Assembly (NCBI GenBank): GCA_946406115.1
Contig: OX291544.1
Coordinates: 30,335,521-30,399,520 of the forward strand
Direction: 5' to 3'
Length of the DNA stretch: 64,000 bases
From: Apoda limacodes
Lineage: Eukaryota > Arthropoda > Insecta > Lepidoptera > Limacodidae
Made by a program: the position numbers and the translations under genes. This document shows, piece after piece, positions 1-12,702 of the stretch; within the stretch, counting starts at the first letter, position 1; each line of letters starts with the position of its first letter. A model generated the notes under the pieces. It saw nothing but the letters and a program-made list of their open reading frames with translations. It did not search any database and was not told the origin of the DNA.

Positions 1-941
1 AGAGGTCAAAACTAGATGCGCTCTCCCGCCGCTTGCCTCTCTACCTCCTGCCATTTTACACAGGCTATCAAAATAAAGGTTACCCTAGATTATTATATTA
101 ATAAGTATTTTTATCGGGGCGATGTTAAACTACATTTTTTCGCAGCGTAGTTAGGGTAAAAACGTCCTGAGCCCTCATCATATATACAGGAGCGCAATTT
201 TTCGACGTGGTGAAAGCGTGCAATAAATACTAACACAATCGTTTTTAAGCTGTTCTACTATACACAGAGATCGCTCTAAGCTGGTTTTTATTTTAAGCAC
301 TTGCAACAATGGTAGCTTGCGAGTGACTGATGCGTGACAGATATAATGACGAAATCAATATTAGGGATCTAATTAATGAGAGAAGGGATGAGATCTAGTT
401 GTGGTAAGCTGATTCTTTTAAAAGTGTTCTTGAATTTGTCCCAGTTTTCACAGTCTTTGTCGCAGTGGTTTCATAGGCCTGGGGCCCAAGTTGATCCAGC
501 TACGGAGCGCAAAAGGCTTATGTTCTGTAGAAATTTCAGTCTATGCTTGTAAACAAGGGCGTAGTTAGTAGCAGTAATAATGTTAAAATTGAGTTTGTTT
601 ATCAATCTGCCAAGAACCTTGCCTGTGTTCTACGCAGGATATGTGGTCTTTATTGGAATCAGACGCGATGATAAACGGCTGATGGCTGGTAGCCTAACCC
701 TAAGACGTTCACCCTGCTGCTGCTGACCCATCATGTCGCAAAATGCATCTCCCCCTTTATTATCTCTCCCCTTCTCTCTTTCTCAACATCTCTGTCGGTC
801 TTTCTCACCATCTCTGTCGGTTATGTTTTTACCATCTCCAGTTAGTGTTCTGAAATAAGTTTTTGAAAATATATTTTAAGGATTTAGGAGTAAACAGTAA
901 CAAAACTGTATATCGAAAGCAAAAATATAAAAAAAAACTCG
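1..941. other. intergenic, no gene recognised
   Basis: AT-rich sequence with a pyrimidine-rich stretch at about 755-835 (ctctccccttctctctttctc-like, with a twice-used ctctgtcggt motif). No open frame, splice-bounded exon or named repeat can be supported. It runs directly into the RTE tail that begins at 942, so part of it may be 3' UTR of that element. Confidence 0.5.
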
Positions 942-1162
942 CCGACTCTGTGCCGCCTGTAACCAACGGCTCCCCGCTACCTTTACAAGGTCATCCGTCC
1001 ATCTAGCGGGGGGCCGTCCCACGCTGCGCTTTCCGGTTCGTGGCCGCCATTCGAGAACCTTCTTACCCCATCGGCCATCGGTTCTTCGAGCTATGTACCC
1101 TGCCCATTGCCACTTCAGCTTTGCGATTCGGTGAGCTATGTGGGCGACTTTAGTTCTCCTAT
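942..1162 (-). pseudogene. RTE-type non-LTR retrotransposon ORF2, C-terminal tail
   Basis: Read on the minus strand, this stretch gives an open run of about 70 codons with the hallmark tail of insect RTE-like endonuclease/reverse transcriptases: a KLKWQWAGYIARRTDGRWG block, then RPRTGKRSVGRPPARWTDD and KVAGSRWLQAAQ. In the full element this tail follows the reverse transcriptase domain. Everything upstream (endonuclease, RT) is missing, so it is a 5'-truncated relic, the usual product of incomplete target-primed reverse transcription. It is GC-richer than its surroundings, which fits recent TE origin. Family assignment rests on the recognisable peptide motifs; the exact clade is inferred. Confidence 0.8.
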
Positions 1163-2304
1163 TGGTGACTATTGGTGATACATAAATAATATATTTTAAC
1201 TTTTTTATAGGAAATTTAATAATCTACAGTTTTTGCATATACGATTTAATTAATTGCCGAGATATAAGCTTAAACCTAAAAGAGGTACTTTTTTCCAAGA
1301 TGGCGGCGCGAGCGCAAAAGGTATCGATATGTTTCATGGGAAGTTGTTATGAAGATGTACCCAAAATTTTAAAACTCTACCAATCAACTTTTTTTCATTT
1401 TTTAATTGGATTGGACTATATGGAATTCTAAAAACCGATGCTGAGAGTTAATAACTAACAAGGAGAAAAAAAATTAAAGTAATAAATTGTGAATTTTTAT
1501 TCATTATATTTATCAGGTAATAGGTTCGAGTAAGTGTCTTTAACGTTAATTACATAACAACTTCCGATAACAATTTTGAGAGATGATCACTATTGGGAGC
1601 ATCTTAGATGACAGGATGACATAAATCTTTTACCTTGTCAAGAAATCATTATTCGTTACAAACTACTAAAATTAAGTATGGACAAAGAAAGAAAATTGAA
1701 AAATTTCCGTTTCATTTGTAAGGAATTGACTACTTGATTCGAGTTGATTTTGTTATTTTATTGAAATATTATGTATTTTAGTATTTTTTAATAAATAATA
1801 TGTACTATATAATGTGACAATTTCATATTTAGGTGCATAAATAATACTAGTAAAAGAATTCCTAAGAACGAAAGATCAACAAAAATAAAAAAAAAAGGTA
1901 ACATCAGAAAAAATCAAGTAATTGAGTAATGCACTATGATATAAATTACAAGCGACTTAGATACGCCACTCGCTTACCGAATTGGCGCAGGAAAAAAAAA
2001 GACAAAAGAATCGTTTGATGCAAAGTGTTGCGATCGTGAAAATTACATAATTCATTTTCTGCAATGTTCGGTAATTTACTGTAATCATGGACGCGTTCTA
2101 ATATCAGTAGTGACTAGTTACTTATTGAACAAATAGATATACATGATATCTCCTTAAGTAAGTAATATCGTACCAATTCCTTGAACAAAGTAAGTAACTC
2201 AATTTTAGAATCAAAAATCTGTGGCTGTTGTTTATAATTGTACACACAGTTTTTTCATTTTACCAGTTTCAATGCAATACTTAACTATTATACCTACAAT
2301 GCAT
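1163..2304. other. intergenic, AT-rich
   Basis: No gene seen. Contains several poly-A/poly-T runs (for example 1880-1900 and 1991-2000). Nothing that can be named. Confidence 0.5.
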
Positions 2305-2400
2305 TTTTAGGGTTTTGTAGCTAAGTTGCGAACAACGGAACCTTTATGGATTCTTTATGTCCGTCCGTTCGTTCGTTCGTATGTGCCAGCCTTGGCCGCA
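2305..2400 (-). repeat. ggttccgt-family interspersed repeat, fragment
   Basis: Minus-oriented end of the lepidopteran repeat seen full length at 3025-3630. It has gggttttgtagctaag, then acggaacctttatgga, and the internal ccgtccgttcgttcgttcg run that corresponds to the gacggacggacagac stretch in other copies. Degenerate; non-coding. Confidence 0.6.
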
Positions 2401-3024
2401 ATTAGCCGGAATTTTTAACCCTTAATTAGGCGCATGAGGTCAGCACAATTTCAAATTAAAACAATATGGTTTAGAGTGTTTAGAGTGCGCAGGTGCTGCT
2501 TCTAGATATCTAACTTCCCGCAGGGTTCGCCAATTAGTTGCGACTAGATTTAATTTTTGAATATTTTTATTATTTTATTTTATATTTACCTATTATAGTA
2601 CACTATTTTGATAGGTTTTATAATAAATAGTTTCATACTTATTATAATATATTTTTATTTTGTTTGGGGTCACTAGAGATACCATGAGACTATTTGTGTG
2701 ATTTTATTAATGGGCCTAGTTAATGTTTAATTGACTGCTACATAAAGTTTTAACACTATACCAAAAGATTTAAAAGGAAAACAATTTCGGACGAATTGTT
2801 GTAAAATTACTACAGACAAAATAAGGCAGATTAGTATACCTACTATAAGTCAATGAATAGTAAGGCTGTGCTACAGTTTCTGTCTTACAGATTTTTTTAA
2901 CTGATGAACCCCTGATCTACACCGAAACCAACATAATTTCTCATTGTATTCCTTGGCTCGGACGAAGCAGACCATAGCCAGTGGTTTGGTCTCCTAAAAA
3001 AACTTTAAGTCACTTAACAAGCTA

Positions 3025-3630
3025 TAAAAAACCGGCCAAGTGCGAGTTGGACTCGTGAACCGAGGGTTCCGTACTTATCACCATTTATGTAATCTACAAA
3101 CACAAATAAAAATATTTATTGAATGAAAGGTAAATTGCAGTTTACGATTTATGACTTATTAAAAAAACTACTTAATCAGACAATTATCGGTGGAAGTTTG
3201 CATGGCAATGTACATCATATTTTTTTTAGTTTTATCATTCTCTTATTTTAGAAGTTACAGGGGGGGGGGATACATTTTACAACTTTGGAAGTGTCTTTCG
3301 CGCAAACTTTTTAGTTTAGAAAAAAATGATATTACAAACCTCAATATCATTTTTGAAGACCTATCCATAGATACCCCTCACGTATGGGTTTGATTTTGAA
3401 AAAAATATTGAGTGTCAGTTCTAAGTATGGGGAACCCCCAAAATTTATGGATTTTTTTCTATTTTTGTGTGAAAATCTCAATGCGATTCACAGAATACAT
3501 CTACCAAGTTTCAACAGTATAGTTCTTATAGTTTCGGAAAAAAGTGGACATACGGACGGACGGACTGACAGACATGACGAATCTATAAGGGTTCCGTTTT
3601 TTGCCATTTGACTACGAAACCCTAAAAAAA
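3025..3630 (+). repeat. ggttccgt-family interspersed repeat, near full-length copy
   Basis: The best copy in the window of a repeat common in Lepidoptera. The head is aaaaccggccaagtgcgag followed by gagggttccgtac. The tail is gacggacggactgacagac, then ataagggttccgttttttgcc and acgaaaccctaaaaa. Head and tail both carry the gggttccgt motif, with a final complement-type accct. A G10 homopolymer lies at 3260-3269. Two apparent small open frames inside it (3190-3393 and 3384-3611) have no family resemblance and are treated as chance. Related copies or fragments lie near 2.3, 8.4, 21.7, 33.7, 37.3, 43.6-44.1, 58.6, 61.2 and 63.5 kb. Whether the family is SINE-like or Helitron-like cannot be decided here. 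Confidence 0.7.
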
Positions 3631-6600
3631 GACGAGATAAGCTATTCTAGGTGTTTTTTTGCGCGATAAAATCTGTACCTAGTGAATTGTTTTTCCGAAG
3701 AACCAATGTCACCGACTATCGACTAGAACTTTCGTGCGATTAACAGCTGTAAGTAAATCATTTGAAATCGCGTTCCATAAAAACAACAATGGTAATTGGG
3801 AGGCCGTACCGCTTCCATTAACAACTTAAATTGACAATTGATCTCAGGTGGTGAAGACGGCCTGAAAGTGCAAATAAAGTAATCTTTGAGGTTGGTTTTT
3901 AACCGCGTGGAAAGAGATAAATCCGCTTAAAACAACTTAATGCAAGTTGTTCAAGTCAGGCTTTTGTATTAAAATTTAAGGTGGGACTATAAGCACCCGG
4001 AATTCTTCGGACACACTTAAAAACAGCCCTATATAAGCCCATATCTAATCCGTCGCTCATCCAGACATTTGACTCTTTCCCGCATCGACTACATAACATG
4101 CGGATTTATTTAATTCCGAATTTTACCCGGAACCAACCGGAACCTGCTTCTGTTTCTACGGACAAATAGTACGCTCTTGCATTTTGTCGGCACGATTGGG
4201 CGAAGCCTTTTAATAACATAAGTATATAGTTGTATGAAACTGACCACAAGATACCTCGTTCCAGGCGCTTCCAGACACATTTTGCGCCAGTGCGGATGAC
4301 AGAGTCTCAGCTAGTGGAGGCATGCGCACATGTATTATTATTATTATTATAATAACCTTTGCCGTGGTTATTATAATATTTGTTGCTTCGATATAAACAA
4401 TATATATGTCTAAACCAGTTTACAATCAAGATTAAGCAAAAGGTTGTGAATGAAGGTGGAGTTAAAACTTGTCGCTAATTCTTGTTCACTGTGTCACTGT
4501 AAAAACATTTTTTTCGGATATTTCTAGACATATAATTTATTTATATTTAATTTATAGTTAATCGTTCAAAACAGATCATACTTAATATAGTCTGATTCAC
4601 ACTAGTAGGTAGGTACTTGTTGAAATTAAAAAAAAAAACTCAGTTTTATTATTAAATCGATAGTGGTCCTCTTATGACATTTGCTTCTGAAATTTCCTGA
4701 AAAAAGAAGCTAAGACGGCGTAATTGTAAGGCTGTGACACACGGGCGATCAAATATGAGGCAAGTATTTCGTAGACGCATACACACGGATAAATTAAATC
4801 CTCTTTTGATAATTTGTACCGAATTATGAAGCTTGGTATTTAATTTTTAAGTAAATTTAACCAGCGTCTACTTATGTTTTTACGTAAAACCTAAGGTAAA
4901 AAACTTAGAGGAAAAAATAAAAATAAATATTAAGACTTTTTTAAAATTGATTTTCAAAAATTCAAGATTATTCACAATCAATTGGCATGGCACAGGCCAT
5001 AGCATTCTAAAAAAATAATAATAATGACACTTAGGCTGTCAATTTTTTAATGGTATGGGGCACTGAACATTAGTTCATTAGCCAAAAAATATACGCTTTT
5101 TTTCGTAATACTACGTTCCGTTCTACGTTAAAAATTGTTGACGATTTTCTGTGAATTGCAGGTCCAAAAAAATGTTTTTATTTCAGAATTTCTAGATTTT
5201 AAGTGCTTCTTGGAAAAATCTACTTTTAAGCAGGTTAATTTTTAAATTTATTTTAGTGCCAAAATGGAATAACTCTTTTATCGATTTTTATTGTAGTACA
5301 ATGTCAGATTTATGGATTTCTAAACGATTTTATACACATCAGTGATCGTTATCAGTGATTATTATTTGTTAACTTGTTTTGTAGAAATGCAACAGTATTG
5401 CGCGTGTCATTATTGCACTAAAATGAAAGATATTAATAGAAACAGCTACGTAATACTTACTAGGGTACTTTTAGTGTATAAAATACTGAAATATTTTAGG
5501 AAACTAATAGTAATACCTTCATTTAAAGGTTTTGATTGATAGAGACTAACAGCAACAGCATCGGACTTGTTTCATAAACATGAGAATTGTTGCTTACTTA
5601 TGTTGTCAGTTTCATGCAACAGTGTATGCAAAAAATTTATGAAATATTGATACAAATAATATTTGTCGATAATATAAATTCTTGTTTCAGTTACAATGAA
5701 ACTTTGATTGCCAGTGAAACTGAAACTTGGTTGACGTGTTATCGCAGAACCCTAAAATTTACTTCTTTTAAATGATAATTGTTTGCAACAACTTCACGGA
5801 ACCGTCCCGCAGGGTTGATTCAAGGAGGATCAAAGAGACAAGTAAAAACATTTTTATAACGTACAGATATATTTAGTGCGTTTTCTGCATTTAAATGTCA
5901 TAATCCAGCTAAAAGACATGAATTCGAATGACACAGCTACACAAATTTCGACTCCTCTCTGTATTTTTATTGCTGTAAAAGATTGATATTCAGACGAGGA
6001 TATACCTTAATATCCCAAAACAGTCTATCTTACTTGTTCTAGATTAAAGAAGTGGTAATACTTCTAATAACAGAATAATACAGAGGTAAGGAAAAAAACT
6101 AAATTAAAAGAAAAATCGAACAGAATTTTTAAACAATGTTCAAAAATTAAGAAAATAATTCTTAAATAATTACAATAAAGAGCTGAAAATTAAGTTTCTA
6201 TTTTCTATTTCTATTTGGTTTTCAATTCATTAATTAGGTATTGTTTTATGTTAAAAGAAAAATAGGCAAGAATGTCTATAGAAAGTCTATAATAAATTAA
6301 AAACATGAGAAAACCCACCAAAAGCGTAAGCACTCTGCGCGTAAGCGACATAAAACGTGACGTGCGAAAATCAACCGTATAAAAGCAGGCTTACGATGGT
6401 TTTAGCTTTTCTGGTACTTGACTTGCTCAACTGGCGTTTATCGTCCCCTTAAGTGCATAGTGTATAGACATAATATCGGTGAACAACACAGGTATTTGAT
6501 GTCAGCATACCATTTAAGTCGAATGCAGAATAAAGTATACCAAAATTTGCAGTATTTTATGTGTTATGTTTAAAATTTGCCGTTGAGTTATAACAAAAAC

Positions 6601-8390
6601 AATTGTTGAAGACCTACGCAAAATGTAACAAGAAACGCTGACACAGACCTGTGGATATCAGGACAGACAGACGTGGTCCATGTAGGTGCAACAAACAAAA
6701 TAACTTTATTTATATAATTTTAGTTGGATTTCGCTTTACCCGTCACCAGGACGAAACAAGATTTTGAACTGATTTTTAGTGCATCTTTTTAAAGTCGGTT
6801 CTTGTTTTTGTAAAAAAGTTTTTTGGGTAAGTTATGGATTGTCTCGGCTCGAAAGGTTATTAGGAGCGTTGCTGAAGTTCTAGTAGGCGACTCGATTCTT
6901 ACAAGGGCTGTTGCTTCATTGTCGCGATTGCCGATTTTTTTACATTGCAAGAAATTATAATTCTAGGAAAAAAGTACAAAGGGCGTACGTAATTCTGCCA
7001 GTGATTTTTTCCCACAAACCCAAAGAAAGAATAAATTTATAAAAACAGGTAGCAAGGGCTTGTAAAACAAAGTTTTATCAACAGAATACTAATTTAATAA
7101 TATATGAAATTTAATAACAATACATATATTCAAATACATACACACATACATTCATTCAAATACAAATAAAATAATTACATAAATACGTAAATAAATACAT
7201 AACTATGTACTAGATAAAAATAAATTATTATTAAAATAAGTAGGTATAAAAAATAAATCATATATAATTGTATACATAAACATACATAAATGTATATATA
7301 TGTAGGCATAGGTCACTAGAAAGAACCAATATCTGACCTGTGTATTTTGGATGTAGTGGATGTAGTACCGATGCAGTAAAGCTGTAAAGCTCTCTAGTGA
7401 TTTAGCAATAATTATTATGCTATTTACTTGTAAATTATTATTCTACAGACGAACTGTTGTGACCGTGAACGAATGCGAATAAAATGTCATACTATGCGCA
7501 GGAGTGCGGAGGTGATTGGTACGGCTAAACCGTATCTGTCGCTCTTCGAAACCCAAGAACTCAAATCGTTCTATTAAATAAGGGAGGATTATTAAGAATG
7601 CCATAAATACATGTCAGAAGATAAGTATTACAGCAAAAATGGATATTGAGCCAATTTAACTATGTACGATATTGGGAGACATGATCATTCTTACGCAAGC
7701 CGAAAATATACGGGTGTATAAGTTGAGAAGGCGGTCGAGTTTGTTATGTCGGTATGCAAAATTGAGTTATCTAACGTAACCTTAACTGATTGCGGTAAAA
7801 AGTATTTCTTTTTTTTGAGGTAATGCATTGTTAACGCGATTTTTTAACTGACCTCGGTGACATGATGTAATCAAGAAAGACAATTTGCCATTATAAGGCC
7901 TAGATTTTTTACATACGGGCTATAGATAAGTTCTTTTGTCTTTCGTCTTTAGTTCTTCTAAAACTTTTTAGTTTGTAATGCAATACTTTAAATATAAGCT
8001 TTCAAGTCGAATAAACCACAAAATGAATTGTTTGTTGAGTTTGTTTTTTGATCCGACAAAGAAAACGATTTGTCAACTACTGTTGCCGGAAAAAACGTTA
8101 CATTCCTGCATCATGTTCCAGATTGCAACGGTCGGGCCGAAACATACCTGATGCGCTAAAAAAGTAGATTTATGGTTGAAGTCATCGCTATCGTTTAGTG
8201 CAATCTACATAAAATGCAGATTGTATAAATGTAAAATTTATATGTTTCAGCGTACAAATAAACAATAAAAAGCGGCTTTGGTAATTGTTTATCAGTTATT
8301 TTTTTGTTTTAAGCAAAAATATTCGATAATCGGCTACTCTGCTACTTCTTGCTACTTAATTTAAAAAACTTTAAATTTTAATTGAGCAGC
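3631..8390. other. long intergenic AT-rich stretch
   Basis: About 4.8 kb without a supportable gene. Holds a TTA/ATT microsatellite at about 4333-4352 and low-complexity aaata/acata sequence at about 7080-7300. Small open frames at 5342-5539 and 5587-5775 have no recognisable domain and biased AT-rich codons, so they are left uncalled. Confidence 0.5.
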
Positions 8391-8434
8391 TACGGAGCCC
8401 TCGGTGTCCAATTCGCACTTGCCTAGTTTTTAAA
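8391..8434 (-). repeat. ggttccgt-family repeat, head fragment
   Basis: Minus strand reads taaaaactaggcaagtgcga and then the cgagggctccgta motif, matching the head of the copy at 3025-3630. Short and degenerate. Confidence 0.5.
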
Positions 8435-10860
8435 GTTTAGATTTCATAAATTACAAAGTAAACAATTTTTAAATCAAGTTTTTGCAAAGATTAGAAGTTG
8501 AATTTTATTGTTAAACTTGTTTAAGGCCATGACGTCTTCCAATGTCAATGCCTTTTATATATTAACATAAGGTGCATATCCTTTGATTTACTTTATATTT
8601 AAGTTTACACGAAAATAACGTTTACAAAAAATTATTTAAGAAAGTAACTTTTGCTCACGACTTTTCGTGCGTCGTGATAGCATGTTTTATATATTTCTTG
8701 CGACTTTCTGGTAAAAGATTCGGACGACGGACGGACAAATATCGAACGGAGTCAAATTTTCTACACACTCACTAATATCGGACATTTATTAGCAAAAATT
8801 AAAAAAATTCAGAACAACAAAACGTATAAATGGTCCCAAAACCCTTTACATCATCGGGCAAGCTCTGTAGGGGGCACTCCGCCCATTAAAAAAATTCTGA
8901 AATCTGATTGGTTGGATTATTGTCTTGTATCGTATTGATTGTGTTATAAAATTATTTTGTTAGAGAAAAAGTGTTATAATATAATTATATTTTTAAATTT
9001 GGGTATGGTTTATGTAAAGTCTGTCAATATAAACTTTGTATCGAAGTTAATAATTCGACTTTTAAGATATGAGAGTACATAATATGTCTTCGTGCACGTC
9101 GAACGTACGATTTATGGGATTTTTGACTATCTGCCCGGTAGTAGCGGTATAACGTATCGCTAACGGGTATCACGATACTGAGTTAAATTTGATACGGATT
9201 ATACTATTTAAAAGCCTTAAATTTGCTTAACATCTGCAACAGTGTTTTATTATAATATTTGAGACGATTCCTAGAGATTCAGGCGCGGAAAAACCGATTC
9301 TTATTGCAATTCCCGACCGTAATCAAAGTATTCTTTGTTTTCACTATTTGTTCTTATAGACTCCGCCATTGTCTTTTGATCGTTAGACAAAAAATAACAA
9401 AAATGAATAAATATTCACTAACTTATTCGAATTTGAAGTCTTGAAATTTGTTTTTTTATCAAAGCGTGTACGCAATTTTAATTACAAAAGATTCAATAGG
9501 TATTATTTGACAGTTATGTAAAATAACTTGCGTGGGTAAACGAAGCTTCTCCAAAGCATTCTTTGAATTGATACATTCGAATGTAAGATTTTTTTAAGTT
9601 TATTGAAAATGTAAAGATCATCAGAAATACCATAAGAAGGTAAACATATATAATACAGACCTAAAGGTATTAGGATCCATGAATATTTTAGACTTAATTA
9701 GGAAACCCGTAAATATTGACAATTATTTAATTTATTTGCAGAAAATGACACTTTCTTTTGTATGACGTGCCATTCAGTTCCTGCACCCTGCACACTGTGT
9801 GACATTAGGAATCGTGACTCGCAGACAAATTTATTTTCGTGAGACCTTTTGATCAAGATGAAAAGTATCCTCCTATTTTCTGCGCCCAAAATCAGATCAA
9901 TACCGTGGCTTCGATGCAAAGTTAAAAGGAACATTGCGTTTTTTTCTTTCGATTTACAAATATGGATATTTTAAATTTAAAAGTAGGGCTATTTTTGACA
10001 ACATAACATAGCCTTTGTCCAAACTGGAATTTCATTTAAATTTTTTACATTTAGATGTGAAGTTTTGGAGATTACCCTTTCTTACACACAAACATACAAA
10101 CCTATTACCTCTTTTTAATTTATATGAACACTTATGTATAGATTACTCTAGAAAATAAATATCTATACCAGTAATATAGGGAGGTAAAAGTTATTTTGGT
10201 TGTTATTTTGATTGTAGCCGGTAACCTTTTGCCATTATTGACTTGATTTATGGAACAGACATAGTTGTGGCCAGGGTAGAAGCACTTTTATCCCAAAATA
10301 TATTACTCCCGCAAATAGGTTTCTCTGTGGGTGAAACCGCGGGGCACGTTAGTGTTTTGTTTATTTAGTCTTAATTATGAAATCTTTAAAGAATAAATTT
10401 AATGTTTAGGTAAGTATAGGGACTACATATTCTATTATAGCCTATTACTGCTATTAACGCAGATAGAATTCTAGTAACTACATATAACAGTTTTGTAATT
10501 GTAGATAATAGATAATTTTTATCAATTTGTAAAATTCTACAACGAAATAGCTCTTGTACCTATATTTACAAATGTTTAAGATGTACAAAGGTAAGTCAAG
10601 AACATTGACTTAATACTTAATCAAATTCGTTGTAACAGCTTAGGTGAATATAACCTTCTCCATTCAAGCGAATACAGATAGAAAATAAATCGATGCGCAA
10701 TTTGAATATAAACACGTGCAAAATACCGAAAGTAACAAAACTCTATTGAAATCATAAAATACCTACAATATTAAAAACTAATTCGTAAACATAAAAGTGG
10801 TAAATCCGTAACATTTCAAAATGCACTATCACCACTTTCGGCGTAACTCTAAGCATCAAA
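8435..10860. other. intergenic, with a possible Cys-rich exon at 9743-9840
   Basis: No confident gene. At 9743 a tttatttgcag acceptor-like string precedes a plus-strand frame of about 30 codons containing CMTCHSVPAPCTLCD (two C-x2-C pairs) and ending in TGA near 9842. The minus strand is also open across 9698-9934. Neither reading matches a family I know, so no CDS is called; see findings. Confidence 0.35.
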
Positions 10861-10869
10861 GTCAAGTTT

Positions 10870-10980
10870 ATAGGGTTGGGTAACTCACCGGCAAGGTCGC
10901 GTCAAGGTCACTGTGGTCTGTGGTACCAGGTCACTCAGCAGTCAGCAGCCAACTGTACCCAGCGCGGTGCTCCGGCGGTA
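10870..10980 (+). promoter_or_regulatory. GC-rich promoter-like island with nuclear-receptor half-sites
   Basis: A sharp GC-rich island in AT-rich DNA. It holds TCAAGGTCA at 10902-10910, a perfect FTZ-F1/ERR-type monomer site, plus further AGGTCG/AGGTCA half-sites at 10893-10898 and 10928-10933. An initiator-like cagtcag lies near 10938, and a splice-donor-like ggcg|gtaagc has its GT at 10978. Together this resembles a promoter with a short 5' non-coding exon. No downstream coding exon was identified, so the call is inference from motif clustering. Confidence 0.3.
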
Positions 10981-11390
10981 AGCCGGCGCTTACTTGTTTC
11001 ACAACACTATGTCTTAATACTCCGCAGTGATTGTACGTCGCTAAAGGACAAATATTATTTTTCTTTTGAATTCTTTTTGAGGCTTCAATAAATTAATTTA
11101 TTCTTAGTAGGTATTATTTATTAATTTAATGTATCGTTTGATTCAATTACGGTCGGAGCCATTGAACTTTAGACCTAAAAAACACCGTTTTATTGTCGTT
11201 ATTGACGGTATACCAACATATATACCAATATATATATATATATAAAGCTACTGGTTAATATAATGATGAATATAATACTATTATATAAAGTTTTAACTAA
11301 GTATAGAGCAGAGGCTGCGTTAAGGCTTAGGATTGATTTCTCCGAAATGATTTTTGTCCAAAAGAAAAATTGAAAGTATTTTTCTTTAAT

Positions 11391-11590
11391 ACCACCAAGG
11401 TGGCAAACAAGCTAACGATCCGCCTGATGCTAAGCGAGCCCTACGACATATGTAGGCTTGCAACACTGGGGGCATTAAAAAAAATAATATAATGTAGTAC
11501 CTAGAGAAACCTTGGCAGGGAGCGCTCATTTCATAACTTCAGCATTCAACAACCTAAGTCCTGAGGTGAAGTACTGCTTCGCTCTGTTGA
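11391..11590 (+). repeat. SINE-like repeat (aaggtggcaaacaag / cacaacctaag family), decayed copy
   Basis: Has both modules of a family seen better at 51538-51846: accaccaaggtggcaaacaag followed by cgcctgatg, then aaaccttggcagggagcgctc and caacctaagtcctgagg. Internal sequence has drifted and the final gccgatggcgagcgg block is missing. Confidence 0.55.
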
Positions 11591-11934
11591 GTTCTCCAAG
11601 TTTTTTTGACGCCAGCTTCACATTAGCCTTTAAAAGATCTTGGAACTAAAAGTAAGTGTAGATTTCAACACCAAGGATCCCAACGCTTTTAGAGCTGGTT
11701 AGAGGTGTGTTCTGAAATTGTGGGACCTCATTAAATGTTTTCTTTGCGGTGAACGCGCATACTTGTGACTTCGTTTGGTTGAATCGAACCAAGTTTTTCG
11801 GTCACTAGTCGGAGACCTTGGTTAGAGTGGTCTCCCTCTCTCTCTTTCTCAAAATTATAAATAATTAGCTACTAAACATAATTAACTAATGGTTTAACCT
11901 CGCGTTCTTGGTGCTCCATACAAACTTTGAACCC

Positions 11935-12095
11935 CCGTCAAGGGGGTAAGTTTTGGAGAATACTTTCTTAGTGCACGCCTACATCATAATAGCTAAATGT
12001 CTGTTAATTTTCAGCTAGATCCGTCCAGTGGTTGCACCTGTGCGTTGATAGATCAGTCAGTCAGCCAGTCAGTAATTGTTACTTTGGGCTAACGC
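11935..12095 (+). repeat. interspersed repeat with cagtcagtcagccagtcagt tail
   Basis: Shows the string gcctacatcataatagcta, then cagctagatccgtccagtgg and gtgcgttgatagatcagtc, ending in a short CAGT repeat. This is a familiar lepidopteran dispersed repeat layout. Non-coding. It shares the gatccgtccagtggtt core with the copy at 24931-25090. Confidence 0.55.
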
Positions 12096-12382
12096 TAACT
12101 TTAAACCGCGACTTTGTTTACGTAGAAGGTAAAAATATTTTTAAATAATTTAATACGTACCGTCCTTCCCCCTCATGACTGCCCACCGGCCGTGCACATC
12201 ATGAATGCGCGCGCAGTATTTGATCATTATTTTGCTGCGATGTTACTTTAAAACTGCGATATCTCCAAAATAATAATAATTAATAAAATAGAATTATTAA
12301 GAAATTAATTTCAGTTTTAATTTATTAATAACTTTTTTTTCAGTTTTTCAGTTTTATACAGTTTTATTTAATTTTCTCGTTC
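12096..12382. other. host flank left of the provirus
   Basis: AT-rich sequence with tt/cagtttt runs. It ends in GTTC at 12379-12382, the left copy of the provirus target-site duplication. Confidence 0.6.
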
Positions 12383-12643
12383 TGTTATAGGAGTCCACGT
12401 AAATGTCTTTTTAAAAAAAGAAACTTTGTACACGAAAAATAGGCTTTTATTAATAAGATTAAATATGTATTAGAAAATTAGCAATTGTGGAATATTGAAT
12501 TCGGAAACGATACGTAGCGACCGAGAGATGAAACTGGACTGACTCACCGGGACTAGTCTCTGGGTAGCGTCGTCACGGAAAAGCTAACTCAGCATTTAAA
12601 AGTTAGGGTTCAGCATTAACTCTTGTTAAACGGATATATAACA
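12383..12643 (-). repeat. 3' LTR of the provirus
   Basis: 261 bp, starting tgttatagg and ending gatatataaca on the plus strand, with perfect 7-bp terminal inverted repeats. It differs from the other LTR by five substitutions and no indels. On the minus strand it contains an aataaa polyadenylation hexamer and a gtcagtcc initiator-like motif. Flanked outside by GTTC. Confidence 0.95.
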
Positions 12644-12655
12644 AACCCCCTTTAA
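12644..12655 (-). other. polypurine tract (plus-strand primer)
   Basis: Minus strand reads ttaaagggggtt immediately before the 3' LTR. This is the expected position and composition for the RNase H-resistant primer of plus-strand DNA synthesis. Confidence 0.75.
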
Positions 12656-12702
12656 GAGAAAACTTATCCCAAAAGGGTGAAGTTTACGTGTATTGATTTA
12701 TA

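Noticed and set aside
3190..3611. two small plus-strand frames
   Set aside because: They lie entirely within a ggttccgt-family repeat whose other copies do not keep the frames open.
7080..7300. possible AT-rich origin or satellite
   Set aside because: Only low-complexity aaata/acata sequence without a clear period; no evidence for an origin or array.
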